Shown here piece after piece: positions 1-10,159 of a stretch of 32,633 bases of DNA. Made by a program: the position numbers and the translations under genes. The notes under the pieces were generated by a model. It ran no database searches and was not told the DNA's origin. It saw only the letters and a program-made list of their open reading frames with translations. The stretch covers positions 1-32,633 of the forward strand of contig NCSJ02000432.1 of assembly GCA_002812745.2 (NCBI GenBank), read 5' to 3'. Source of the DNA: Scytalidium lignicola. Taxonomy: Eukaryota > Ascomycota > Leotiomycetes. Position 1 is the stretch's first letter; every line of letters begins with the position of its first letter.

Positions 1-420
1 ACTTGATAGAATTAACATACAAAAAAGAGGATAAAGTTTATCTTCTTAGAAAAAAACATTAAAATAACAAGATTAAATAATAAACTAAATTAAGTAAAGA
101 TAAGACTATATAAAATTGAAAAAGTCTATAAACTTCTAATGTATAAATTAAAACTATTAACAATAGTTAAGATATATTTTGTTTTTTATGTTTTACTTTT
201 TAAACTAGTACTTGAAAATGCTTAGACATTAATATTAGAAGAAGTTAATCTGGAAAAGGAATATAAAGTTAAGAAAATCATTAGTTATAAGATATATTAT
301 AAGAAATTATAATACTTAGTTAAATGGATAGGATATCCAGAGAGTAAGAATGGATAAGAACTTACTTTTAATCTTGTAAGTTATAAAAANGTTATTAGAA
401 GTATATTGTTGAACTTATCT
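1..420 (+). mobile_element. Ty3/gypsy pol C-terminal remnant (integrase tail and chromodomain), RIP-degraded
   Basis: Translation of the plus strand gives an integrase C-terminal segment (KIYFVFYVLLFKLVLENA, about 162-222, corresponding to the family pattern IHPVFHVSLLKP) followed by a chromodomain-like segment (YLVKWIGYPESKNG, about 313-354). Stop codons stand where family members have Gln or Trp, as expected from C-to-T or G-to-A change. The element enters from the left edge of the window, so protease, RT and RNase H lie outside. No open frame survives. A single N is present at 390. The family assignment is strong; the exact end of the coding remnant is uncertain. Confidence 0.75.
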
Positions 421-1140
421 TAAAATGAATTTCCAGATAATAGAATTATAAGGTCAGAAAAGAAGAGGTCAACAACAGAAGAAGAAGTTATGCTTAAGTC
501 AGCAGAATACAACTCTAGGAGTTGTAAGGAATTCTATTTCTCTTGCCTCTCTTTCTCTTTTATAATATCAAGTTCGTCTAAAGTTTTTAAATTGTGATAA
601 AACATTTCTTAAGTACACTTCTTCAAGAAGGACTGTTACTTCTTTAAGCAGGCTAAACAAGCTATTGTCTTTAGAAGAACTTTGTTGGTTTTCTCTTCTT
701 CCTTTACAAGTCAATTATGCTTATACTTGTATACAAGGAAGAAGGAAGAAATACTTTCCTTACCATCACAAGATTGATTATGATAAAAGTACTTGTTATA
801 ACGACTAGAGTTAAGGTCTACCTTATAGACAAAGTTATTTCACTTGCAAAACGAACAAAGCATTACTTTGAAACTATATTCATTAATATAATCACCTAAG
901 GCTGTTTACTCTTGATATTTTCTTGATCTTGTCCTTTCTTTTGTACTACTCTTAGAATGTTATCGTTTAGGTAGCATGTTGAAAAGGAAAGAAGGATTAC
1001 TGAACAAAGAAATTATTCGAAGATAACGTTTTAATATCAAGATGATGTTAAGTACAAAAGAGGATAATGTTACAGGTTTTACTGTAATATGCTAATTGGT
1101 GTAAGCTTAAGGCTTAGTACAAGTAAGTTGTACAAAAGAA
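421..1140. other. AT-rich gene-free stretch between retroelement remnants
   Basis: I see no gene. The stretch is AT-rich with scattered short frames only, and it probably holds the non-coding 3' end of the gypsy remnant. From about 480 to 1100 the bases are somewhat more mixed, but I could not match them to a family. Confidence 0.4.
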
Positions 1141-1435
1141 CCTAACAATTAGACAGTCATGTGATAGGGACCTGGGACCTAAGGGGTCCAAGGTCTATCA
1201 GTCAGGACCCAGGGACCTGGGAATCCAGGGGTCCAACTGTATTTCATTATCTATATAAGCACATTGTAAGAACATAAGAGTAAACTCCTTGTGTTCAACC
1301 TAAATACATTACTAGATTCTACCCTTGACTTAGTCGCCTGCTTGTGTATCACATGTTTCCGTTGTCCTTGAACATCTACCTTACCCTTGGCTATCCAGTG
1401 ACCTGGATGGCGTAGTTTTGTAACATTAACTAGCA
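1141..1435 (+). repeat. LTR-like block with an imperfect 26-bp direct repeat
   Basis: This GC-richer island sits between RIP-degraded sequences. Two near-identical 26-bp units lie at 1166-1191 and 1211-1236; both begin AGGGACCTGGGA and end GGGGTCCAA. A TATA-like CTATATAAG follows at 1251-1259, then a ACTCCTTGTGTTCAA stretch resembling the layout of the LTR at 9458-9716 (TATA, ACTCCTTAAGCAATCAA). I read it as an LTR or part of one, in plus orientation. The TG/CA ends and a target duplication were not found, and its junction with the copia RT starting near 1414 is abrupt. Confidence 0.45.
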
Positions 1436-2787
1436 TAACATTCAGAATACTTATGATTATGACTGTATATTTTGACTTGGAAACATATTAATTAGACATT
1501 GTTAACATGTTCGTCAATTATGATTTAGATAAGATTGTTTACATGAAAATACTCTTAAGGTTTAAAAAACCAAGGAAGATACTCTTATTTTAGAAAGCTT
1601 TATATAAGTTAAAGTACTCTTTATTATTATAATAAAGGAAACTTACAAAAATATTCATAAACTTAGGTTTCAAGTCTTTACTACAAGAGCCTTGTATAAT
1701 TGTAAAAGGAGAAGTAGTAATGTTTTATTATGTTGATAATATTATCTTTATATATAAGAAAGAAAATAAAGTTATAACAAATTAAGTTATAAAAAGCTTG
1801 AAAAAACAATTTAAGATAATAAATTACAAAGAGTTAAAGTAGTTTTTAGGAGTGTATATAGTCAAAGACAAGCAAAGACAACAATTATAACTTTCTTAAT
1901 CATCATATATTGAAAAGATTATTAATCAATTCAATATATCTTTAAGTTTTACACTTTTAAATACTCTTATACTATTTACTGAACTTTTACCTTTTACTAA
2001 GCAAACTATACAAAATTCAGTATTAAATTACTAAAGTAAAGTAAGTTCAGCCTTATATACAGTTATTATTACACAATTAGACATTGCCTTTGTAACCTCT
2101 AAGTTAGCTTAGTTTAATGTTAACTTAAGCTAAAGTTATTATAATATAATAAATCAAGTTATTAAATACTTTTACTATATACACGAAAAAGCTGTTGATT
2201 ATAGTTACAATAAAGAGGAAGATTTATCGTTGTTTATATATTACAATGACATGTTGTTTGCAAATAACTTTATTGACTAGAAGAACTCTCAAGGCTATGT
2301 GATAACGTTGTTCGGAGGCCTTATTTCATAGCAAGCAAATAAGTAAGATACAGTTATTACTTTTAATATAAAAGCCAAATTGTTAGTTATCTTTTAGACT
2401 GCAAAGGAAGTCATCTGGCTAGGAAAGCTGTTCAAAGTTATGCTTTTAAAGCTTGACAAGCTTTTAGTATTACAATGTGATAATAAACAAATCATATGCC
2501 TTATATGTAAGAAGTTAACAAAGCTGTAAACTAAGCTTTGACATGTTGATATACACAATTATTGGTTGTGGTAAGAACATAAGTCTAGGAGAATACAAGT
2601 CAAATGGCTGGAAACCAGTGAAATAGTAGCTGACGGGCTAACCAAAGCTTTTCTAAAGCTAAAGTTCAAGCGCTTTGTCGAACAGCTAAAGATAGAAGAT
2701 ATAAAGAACAAACTGGCTATAATTAGAAGGATGGACGAGTTACAGGAGAAGCTTAAAGTTACTGGCGATAGGGTAAAGCTTGAGTGA
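1414..2787 (+). mobile_element. Ty1/copia pol remnant: reverse transcriptase and RNase H, RIP-degraded
   Basis: Plus-strand translation shows the copia RT core: YFDLETY and LDIVNMFVNYDLDKIVYMK near 1470-1545, the catalytic block YYVDN in place of YVDD near 1725-1745, then FLGVYIV near 1840. The RNase H half follows with GYVITLFGGLIS near 2290, a TAKEVIWLGKLF block near 2400 and the C-terminal signature VADGLTKAF near 2630. In-frame stops replace Gln or Trp codons, and the YVDD-to-YVDN change is a G-to-A transition, all consistent with RIP. The final 250 bases are less damaged. The 5' part (gag, protease, integrase) is missing, and the LTR-like block abuts directly, so this is a truncated or rearranged copy. 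Confidence 0.8.
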
Positions 2788-2871
2788 AAGACCGGAGGTA
2801 AGTAGATCAAGAAGTAATAACTGGGAATAGCCTCACAGCGAGTGGTTTAGAGCAACAAGTAAAGCTTGCTA

Positions 2872-2910
2872 CCGAAGAATCTCATATTTAGGATCCGTAG
2901 AGCTAACCAC
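2872..2910 (+). repeat. Left terminal inverted repeat of element A
   Basis: This 39-bp repeat starts CCGAAGAATCTCATATTTA directly after the TA at 2870-2871. It matches the reverse complement of 4823-4861 at 37 of 39 positions. Both mismatches are transitions. Confidence 0.9.
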
Positions 2911-4822
2911 ATTTGAATCTCACCACTTCGGCAAATAACCCTGTATATGGTATAGCTGTCAGCCACCAATACTACCATATGGAATTGTTGTTATGCTCTC
3001 TTTCCCATGGATTTTGTTGTTTTTCTCGTGTCGCGTCAGCTAATCAATCAATTATGGCTCTTCAAGAACGATCAGCTAATGCTCAATGGCCACAGCGCCT
3101 TNAAAAAGGGCCCTAAAATCAAGCCATTAGAAAAGTGCACTTATACACCTAGAATCAAGTTAATCATTTTAGCATGTCAATCTTATACCAGAGAACGTAA
3201 AATTGAAGTTCTGAAATTCCTCCTTTATCATAAGGTTGTTATTATACCTTTTACAACATACCAAAAGTATAAAGCTTAATCTGGCATATTATTAGAGCTA
3301 GAACTAATAAATTCTAATTCGACTATCAAATATCGATCAGTAACTATAAAAGAAGCCTTTGAATTCTGGAAGATTGCATATAGCATAATTNAAAAAGTAA
3401 TAGTTGTAAAAAGNAAAAGATTTTAGCTGGTAAGGAGTTTAGCTACTCACTTTATTGGCTAAAGTTAAAAAAGGAATTATTTGAGCAAATTCTGACATGT
3501 TAGAAGGCTAGTCAAATAGTAATTGTTGGATGGATACATTATACAACTAAGAATATATTCAGAAATCAAAATCCTGAATGTATAACACTATTTACATTCT
3601 CTCAAGGATGGTTTTATAGGTTTTAGAAGTAATATAACCTTTTTAGACGTCAAATTACAAAGTAAGCTGCTAAGCTTTCTTCAGAATATATCACTTATAT
3701 TAATAGTTTCCTTTAATTTATTAAAAGGAATTCTCAACTAATAAAAGTGATTAATCTTAACAATTAATTATCTTCTTTATCTTTAAATACTACCTTTATT
3801 ACTTCACCTCCACATCGATTCTCTAAAGCCAAAATCCTTAATATGGATAAGACTTTTATTCCTTTTGAGCACCTTAATAGTTATTCATATGATATAACAA
3901 ACTTTAGAACTGTTTCAAGGCATACAAACCAAAGTAAGTGGAATAAACATTAAGTAACATTGATATTGTATATCTTTACAGATAAAATTCAATAAATCAA
4001 GTTAAAGATTATATTCTATGGTATTATAAAGCTTTCAGGGCAAATATACACAAAGGAGAAACACTTATATTACCCTGGAGTTATAGTTGAATTTAACCTT
4101 ACAATGTATAACAATAAGGAATTGTTTATACAATAGATTGATGAAGAACTTATTCTTATAACAAATTAAAATGATATATTATTAATTATGGATATAACTA
4201 TATTCTATAAGACAAATCTTATTCTTAATCGCCTTAAATCAACTAATATTATTATAACTCTTATTCCTCCTGGTTGTACAAGCTTATTATAACCACTTAA
4301 TACAGTTGTAAATAGTCTATTTAAACAATAGCTCAGAGAAGAGAGTAATTAATATATAGAATCTGTAGAATCTGAACATCTTGATTTCAAATGGACTACT
4401 TCTGATAAGCAAATTATGACTACTCATATTGTTACAAAAGTAACTTAACGATTAGATCAAGAGAAAAAGGAAATAGTACAACAATCTTTTATACAATATA
4501 GAATTAGTATATAGCCAGATGGAAGTAAGGACAGTCAAATCAAGGTCAAAGATATCTTAGATATAGCAACTAACTTCACAAGCTGGGAATCTATTGATTT
4601 TGATGTTGAATATGTCAAAAATAAGCTATTCAAAGAGGTCCCTGAAGTTGTAGATAATATGGAAGAAGTAATATTAGAGGAGGAAGATATAATAATTGTA
4701 GACCACCCAGCCTGTACCAGTAATTAAATCCATAATTCAAAGATTCAAGTGTTCAAGATCCTTGTTTTAGCTAAACTATATAAGGAGTTAATCACCATTA
4801 GCTTACTCGGCTAACGACGGAT

Positions 4823-4861
4823 GTAGTTAGCTCTACGGATCTTAAATATGAGATTCTTCGG
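4823..4861 (-). repeat. Right terminal inverted repeat of element A
   Basis: This is the mirror copy of 2872-2910. It ends ATGAGATTCTTCGG and is followed by the TA target duplicate at 4862-4863. Confidence 0.9.
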
Positions 4862-4863
4862 TA

Positions 4864-5255
4864 AGGTATGACGGTTAATAGTTTAAGCGATGTGGTCACT
4901 GAGTTCTCACGTGCTTAGGAATTGAAATGACGTCATATAGCTTCTCTCAGATGTTGTGCAAGTTATCTTCTATTCAAAGATATCCACGGCGAAAATTTTT
5001 GGTCTAGATTAACATCTAGTACGAATACTTCTAAATACCAAATTTGTTAATTGAAAATATCTATTATGCATGTACTAATGGCATAAGAAGGCTAAGGCTA
5101 GTATGAATAATTTAGGACGATTTAAATCTAAATTCAATAGAGGAGGTGGCTAGACCTCTTTTAGCATTTAACATCTAGTTGTGTCTAACCCCTTATATAT
5201 ATTAACCCTTAACCCCATTATGCTATTCAGTCTAATGGTGAGATTTTTAGTCAAG
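4864..5255. other. Intergenic: transition from repeat graveyard to gene island
   Basis: I see no gene or repeat family here. The stretch is AT-rich non-coding sequence downstream of the thioredoxin-like gene. Any signals for 3' end formation of that gene should lie within the right half. Confidence 0.4.
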
Positions 5256-5790
5256 TTAAGCCGCGACGAAAGCGTCCAGCTTAGCTTGATCGTACACATC
5301 GGCCTCAACAAGCCTCTCCAAATTCTTAATCGATTAGTATGTCTCGGAAAAGTATTCAACTCTATGGAAATACTTACACCTTTTCCTGTTGCTTTGATTA
5401 TAGTTGGTATTGCAGTTACTGAGAAAGGTTTCTGTCTCCAAGCATTATCCTTTGCTCTCCACCTAATATGTGTTAGTATAACAGCAGAGAGTACCTTACA
5501 GACCCCAGTATTCGCATTTTATTCTATCAAAAAGGTGTATTATCCATGAAAGTAAGTGGGAAATCTACATACTCATCTCTCTGCCCTGCATGGACAACTT
5601 TCACTGTTTCAGGTGCGGCATTGGCAAATTTTGCATTCACAAACGCTTCCGCTCTCCGACAGTCCCCGCACCAAAAGCTGCCACCAGTTACTGATGAATA
5701 AACCACAACATACACTGGTTTCTTTGGACTCGATTCGAGAAACTCGGCAATTTCTGCAGGTAACTCTGTAGAAACTGGAAGGGCTGCCAT
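5256..5790 (-). CDS. Thioredoxin-like protein (TXNDC17/DUF953 family)
   Basis: Three exons read from the minus strand: 5790-5573, 5462-5378 and 5324-5256, giving 123 residues, the same length as human TXNDC17. The introns (110 and 53 nt) have GTATGT and GTAAGT donors; the first has TACTAACA just before its acceptor. The redox motif FWCGDC lies at residues 39-44, after a YVVVYSS strand. The spliced joint restores QRDEW across exons 1 and 2, and AIPTI carries the cis-Pro. The family reduces small disulfides and partner proteins in the cytosol. The frame stays open upstream to an ATG at 5922, which would add 44 residues. I prefer 5790 because of family length and its AAAATGGC context. The gene looks intact. 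Confidence 0.85.
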
Positions 5791-7238
5791 TTTATTAATA
5801 TCTGATTGCAAGTCTACTGTTTGATCGAGAACGAACGTCGAGAAAAGTATGTGGGGAACGGTTGGTGTTCCTGAAGTTTTTAGTTCAGGGTCTAAATTGG
5901 AAGGTGGACATGCGCACGCCATTAATGCATCTTTAGCGTAATAACCTTCTGTTTTTCAATCCATATGGGGGAAGGCAGTAATTTATCTATTTTTGTAATC
6001 ATCATTTCAATCTTACATGAAGAATAGTGATACCTTTATCCTGTAGATAGAACAATTAAATTCATTCCGAAGTCCCTGAAGCGAATTCTGATCCACTGTA
6101 GCTAGACAATTGGGACTTTCAAATGCAAAAGTGATCGCTCTATGTAGCTCATGTTGATATATTAGAATTCTCTCTAACGAAGAGTATTTTTATATAAATC
6201 AAAACTAAATCAGTGTTTTGTAAGAATTTAAAATTCTGATAGACTAGATATTGCATAATTCATCTAAGTAAATATTCTATCAAAATAAGGCAAATGGACT
6301 CTCAAGACTAATTAGGATATGTAAGTTGGTAGTTAACTTGAAACGTCTCTCTTAGTGGATTTTTATATATAAATCGATCATGCTGCAGTATAAAGATATG
6401 ATACGAAAATAGTAAGGTGGAAAAAGAAAGCAGAGAAGTGAGAAGTCAGTGAATACAAGTGCAACGTATAAGAGAACATTTAGCTACTATTACCATATTC
6501 AACGATTTGTCCTAGACTAGCCTTCATTTACCATTCGCTCTCTAATCATACATCAATTTTAATATACAGTACGATTTATGTGATATTATTACAATCATTA
6601 ACACATATTCTAAATTCTACAAGTTTATACACTATGCTACAACCCCATATGATCTCAAGTGAAAGTCATAATTCAGCTTCCTGAACTACGGGTCTACCCG
6701 ATTTATCCTAATACTGAATGATATTTCTTCTTGCCCGATTACTCTGCTATTGGTTAAATCACGTAAATTGATTACGTCATTAGAAAGAAATTATAAAATC
6801 CATCCATGATGTGACTCGAACTCGGGATCATCATTTGTGATTAATCCCGCATCGAGTTGAGCCCCTGGATCCAAGTGCCGAAAAGCGAGAAATGGGCGAG
6901 AATGCGAGAATCACATGGCGAGGGTTAGACAATGTGACACTCAGAAGCGCAAACCTACAGTATTTGGCAAATTTCGTGTACCGTGACAAGACTTGGCATA
7001 AAGCTCTGAACCAGCGGAGTTGCTCTATTTCCCGCGGGTTCAGCCTCGTGGCGTGAGGACTATAGTGGTCACCCGATAAAAAGAAACCCAAGGGTGTAAT
7101 AAGAGGCGAATTTCTTTCCCTTTCCACGGTCTAGAATGCCGGAACTAATATAAACTATATAATCTGGGGAAATGTGGTGCTATAAGCATTCAATTAATAC
7201 AAATAAAATTGAATTTATTTATTTATTTTTGCAGAATT
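5791..7238. other. Long intergenic region, no gene recognised
   Basis: The region from 5791 to about 6780 is AT-rich and featureless to my eye. From about 6790 to 7140 the composition becomes balanced and presumably holds the promoter and 5' leader of the gene starting at 7239. A CCCGCGGG palindrome lies at 7032-7039. A TTTTTGCAG at 7226-7234 looks like the acceptor of a 5'-leader intron just before that ATG; I could not fix its donor. Confidence 0.4.
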
Positions 7239-7910
7239 ATGACGGAACATATTTCCACTATTCCGGAGAGCAACCATCTCCGAACACCTCAAATCTCGTT
7301 TGTACCACGAAGTGCAAACCACCCATATCATAGCCCTCAAACACAACCACAATTCCAGACTGCTGGGGCTCGATCCACGCGCATGATTATCGAGTCTGCT
7401 TCCTACGAAACTACACCTTCAGAGAGTCCTCCCAATGAATATCACTGCGTCTTCAATGCACAGGATTGCCACCATAATGTCCCACCGGTGGCGGCACTGG
7501 CAGCTATAGACCAGTCACTATCGGCGTATTCTCATAATGGAGCGAGGTATAGTCCACTAGTCCGTGCCTATTCAAGCCCACCTATAATGGTGGAAGATGT
7601 GGATAAGGAGGTTGAGACTTCTAAGAACGGGCAATTGGAATTTTCAAAACCGGTGAAGGGTGGCACCACAACTAAAAAAGAGAAACCTGAAGGACTAGAT
7701 CGACAACAGGAAATCCCAGAGTTAGACACTAGGGAAGAGAGTGGTGATGAAATTGGTACACCTGATCCAGGAACATTCCCATCATCTCTTACAGCGGATA
7801 CGTCGGATGGTGGAAAGTTGAAGCACAAGCGGGAAGAGAAAAAGAATATAAAAGCTATGGGGGAGGAGAACGTGCAGGACATCGGCATTGATGTTGGCGC
7901 GAATCTTTAA
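7239..7910 (+). CDS. Hypothetical disordered protein, unrecognised
   Basis: A single open frame of 223 codons runs from MTEHISTIPE to a TAA at 7908-7910. I do not recognise the family. The N-terminal half is rich in Pro, Ser, His and Gln. A short more ordered stretch around residues 85-105 (PPVAALAAIDQSLSAYSH) is the only candidate folded part. The C-terminal third is strongly charged, with KKEKPEG, EESGDE and KHKREEKK blocks typical of intrinsic disorder. No signal peptide or membrane segment is evident. The ATG stands five bases after a TTTTTGCAG acceptor-like site, so the gene may have an upstream exon. Its codon composition is balanced and it has no damage, unlike the nearby repeats. It converges with the HSP20 relic. 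Confidence 0.6.
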   Translation: MTEHISTIPESNHLRTPQISFVPRSANHPYHSPQTQPQFQTAGARSTRMIIESASYETTPSESPPNEYHCVFNAQDCHHNVPPVAALAAIDQSLSAYSHNGARYSPLVRAYSSPPIMVEDVDKEVETSKNGQLEFSKPVKGGTTTKKEKPEGLDRQQEIPELDTREESGDEIGTPDPGTFPSSLTADTSDGGKLKHKREEKKNIKAMGEENVQDIGIDVGANL

Positions 7911-8065
7911 CGGCATTATGAACTACGATGATTACGACAAGCACATATAGACGTTTAGTGGATTATTTTCAATTTGTAGGATTTATATCTGGTTGGCAAG
8001 TTTCAAACGGAATCATGAATATATAAACAAGAAAACGATCCAAATATGACGCCAAAATATCAATT

Positions 8066-8696
8066 TCAATCCACAATAGCAATTCTCTTCGTAGGCGCCT
8101 CACCTCCATTGCTCTTGGAAATCATCATGACCAAACGCCAGTTTCTCATCCGAGCTCTCAAGGCCCCTAACTCAACAGGACAAGGAAATGTAAAACTCTG
8201 CTGGATGTACCCCGGACGNCTCTCCGCCAACCTCACCGTAACCCCATCCTCCATCTCTTCCAACTCCAGATCCTTTTCAGATCCCATACTCTTATATCTC
8301 CGCGCATAACTCTTCTCGATCCCATTAATCGGGTCGCCTTTCTCTGGCTCTCTCCTAGACTTTGGTGCGAAATTGCCCCATTCTTTCTCTAGATTGAATC
8401 TCTCGACCTTGGTTTCTACTAGCAATGTTCGATTCTAATTGCTGGATGAGGAGCTCTTCTTTGTAGGTGATACCGGGGAATTCGCCTTTGAGGAAGAAGA
8501 AGCCGTCTGTTTCGCGAACATCGAATGGAGGGAATATCACGTCATGGCGCTTAACTTGGGGGAAGTTGTGCTTGTAATAAGGGGTCTTCGAGAGCATGGA
8601 CTATTGTGCGGAAGCTAGGATGTGGTTCTGTCAATGTTACATGGACAGGGCGAAGGACAGGTTGCGTGTAGAGCAGTTGATCTAGGGGTACCATAT
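8066..8696 (-). pseudogene. Small heat-shock protein (HSP20/HSP30) relic with two frameshifts
   Basis: Three minus-strand frames together make an alpha-crystallin-domain chaperone. The first runs from an ATG at 8696 and carries an N-terminal region containing SFRTIVHALEDPL. The second (about 8597-8425) carries FPPFDVRETDGFFFLKGEFPG, the canonical start of the fungal HSP30 domain. The third (about 8430 down to 8066) carries NRTLLVETKVERF, the strand GYIQQSFTFPCPVELGALRA and the terminal I-x-I motif KRIAI. The second switch fits a 2-nt loss near 8430, and the first lies near 8570. An N is at 8219. Intact members form oligomers that hold unfolding proteins. Two independent breaks favour a pseudogene, although sequencing error is possible. 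No perfect heat-shock element is visible upstream. Confidence 0.75.
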
Positions 8697-9457
8697 CAAG
8701 ATGACGCTATTGCGGTGGAGTGACTATGGGAAAGCAAAACTTTTGTTCTAAACTTTTAGTTGAAGGTTAAATCAGTCGAAGTAGTAATGACTTGAAGACG
8801 GTCTGAAATGAAATCATGAAGATAATGTGCCAGAAATCTTTTTCTCTAGTAGGTAGAGTATTTGTATTGTATACCATTACCAGCAAATCAGATGCTTTTA
8901 CACCGCCAAATATGGCGTTGTCGCATCGACGTCATACATTCACAGGTACTTCCGTACGTATCTTTTGCTGTCAGGCGATGTTTGGAGAAACTCCACTGGA
9001 CTGGAGGGCCTCGAAGATGTAATGATGTGTGGACCATATCCCACCAATGTTCTGCCAACATCTACCACACATAAGCAGATTATATAAAGTTAGGTTTTAA
9101 CTTTTATTGGATGCAAAAAAATGATTGATTAATCTTGGATCTACAAATACACACTTAATTGGAAATAAATCGTCGGTATCATTCTAAAATACAATCCACA
9201 TTTATGCATCGTATTGTTTGTGAATAAGCCAGCGTGCAAAGACTCCGCAATTGTGTAATATCTTCGATTCATTGACTGGTGTTTTAGTGTATAACTACTA
9301 TGGACTCTACATCAAGCGTTATTGATAAGGGGAACCTCTAATTTTCGATTTTATGATCTATGAGAAATCTCCCTTGCAGATTAGAATAAAGATAAGAACC
9401 AATATGAGTATGTTTCAAAGAAGGACTACATTCGGATTATAATCCTCTCGTAGTTAC
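8697..9457. other. Intergenic, nothing recognised
   Basis: Short overlapping frames occur around 8816-9074, but none resembles a known protein and none has credible splice structure. I see no repeat family and no RNA gene. Confidence 0.4.
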
Positions 9458-9716
9458 TGTTGCAATATTTGGAGTTTACGGGTGCCACTTCACAGTGTTC
9501 TTACGGTTGCCTATGCTAGGGCTTACGGATAGGGTTTACGGTAGGCTACCACTGTAGGCAACTATAGGCACCCTACGGGTGCCTGTACGACCGTAACTGT
9601 TGACCATAACGGTTTTACGGCCGTAACTCTCTGTATATATAGAATCTGCTGTAGTTGTAAACTCCTTAAGCAATCAATACAATAGTGGTTCTGTATTCCT
9701 GCGTTTCCAGTCAACA
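9458..9716 (+). repeat. Solo LTR of a Ty1/copia element, not RIP-mutated
   Basis: This 259-bp sequence has TGTTG...CAACA ends and a TGTATATATAG TATA-like box near 9629. The same sequence, of identical length, stands at 30892-31150 in front of a copia gag region, which identifies it as that family's LTR. This copy is GC-balanced and keeps five TTACGG hexamers (9476, 9501, 9523, 9536, 9615). There is no internal element next to it and I found no 5-bp target duplication, so it is a solo LTR or an older rearranged end. It lies about 440 bp upstream of the P450 start, in the same orientation. Confidence 0.85.
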
Positions 9717-10159
9717 ACAAATATGATGTATTATTTGAAATTTTGTAGTTGTACTGCTTGTTTAAGAAATTCGGGAGTCAAAAGGTAACTCGGACAACTT
9801 AATGTGCAAATCAAATCAGCTCCTTATCTCAGAAGAAGAAGGCAGAGACACTTGCAATGGGAAGTGTAAGTGGAAGGTTCTGGAGCAATTTCAGGAGTAG
9901 TGTTTGGATTAGGCCCTTGTACTCTAGACCGAAAAATAAAGGAGTTGAATACTGTAAGCGGAATTCAAACAGGCTTTAAAACCGTAGCGTGGAGCCACCC
10001 ATACCAGAACATTGGTGTGGAGATGGCACCATCTCCTATTATATACAAAAGAAGATTTCATCGCCAATTTTAGATGGTTTTTTGAGAGATTACATGTGTG
10101 GTATGCTGGTTCACTATAGACGATTACAGAACTGCAATCAGCTAATTGTTTGATTCGCC

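Larger units (their letters stand above)
2872..4861 (+). mobile_element. Element A: pogo/CENP-B-type DNA transposon with 39-bp TIRs, inactive
   Basis: The element is bounded by inverted repeats at 2872-2910 and 4823-4861 and by a TA dinucleotide on each side (2870-2871, 4862-4863), the target duplication of the Tc1/mariner/pogo superfamily. Decayed plus-strand coding between them shows a CENP-B-like helix-turn-helix region (about 3290-3720), a first acidic block NMDKT (family NMDET, about 3841-3856), a second LLIMDITIFYKT (about 4178-4214) and the signature PPGCTSLL (about 4264-4290) that precedes QPLD in relatives. Many Gln codons are now TAA or TAG. Ns stand at 3102, 3391 and 3414 beside A-runs. 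It probably inserted into the copia 3' region, and no complete transposase remains. Confidence 0.85.

Noticed and set aside
6785..6880. A tRNA-like B-box (AGTTCGAGTC on the minus strand) with a GGGCTCAACTCGATG resembling an A-box
   Set aside because: No cloverleaf can be drawn: the T-stem does not pair and no acceptor stem is found. It may be chance or a very old tRNA-derived relic.
6831..7127. A 98-codon open frame on the minus strand
   Set aside because: It has no recognisable motif, lies in the probable promoter of the gene at 7239 and has no splice context.
8816..9074. Two overlapping open frames of about 70 codons
   Set aside because: They have no family resemblance, no conserved-looking segment and no supporting signals.
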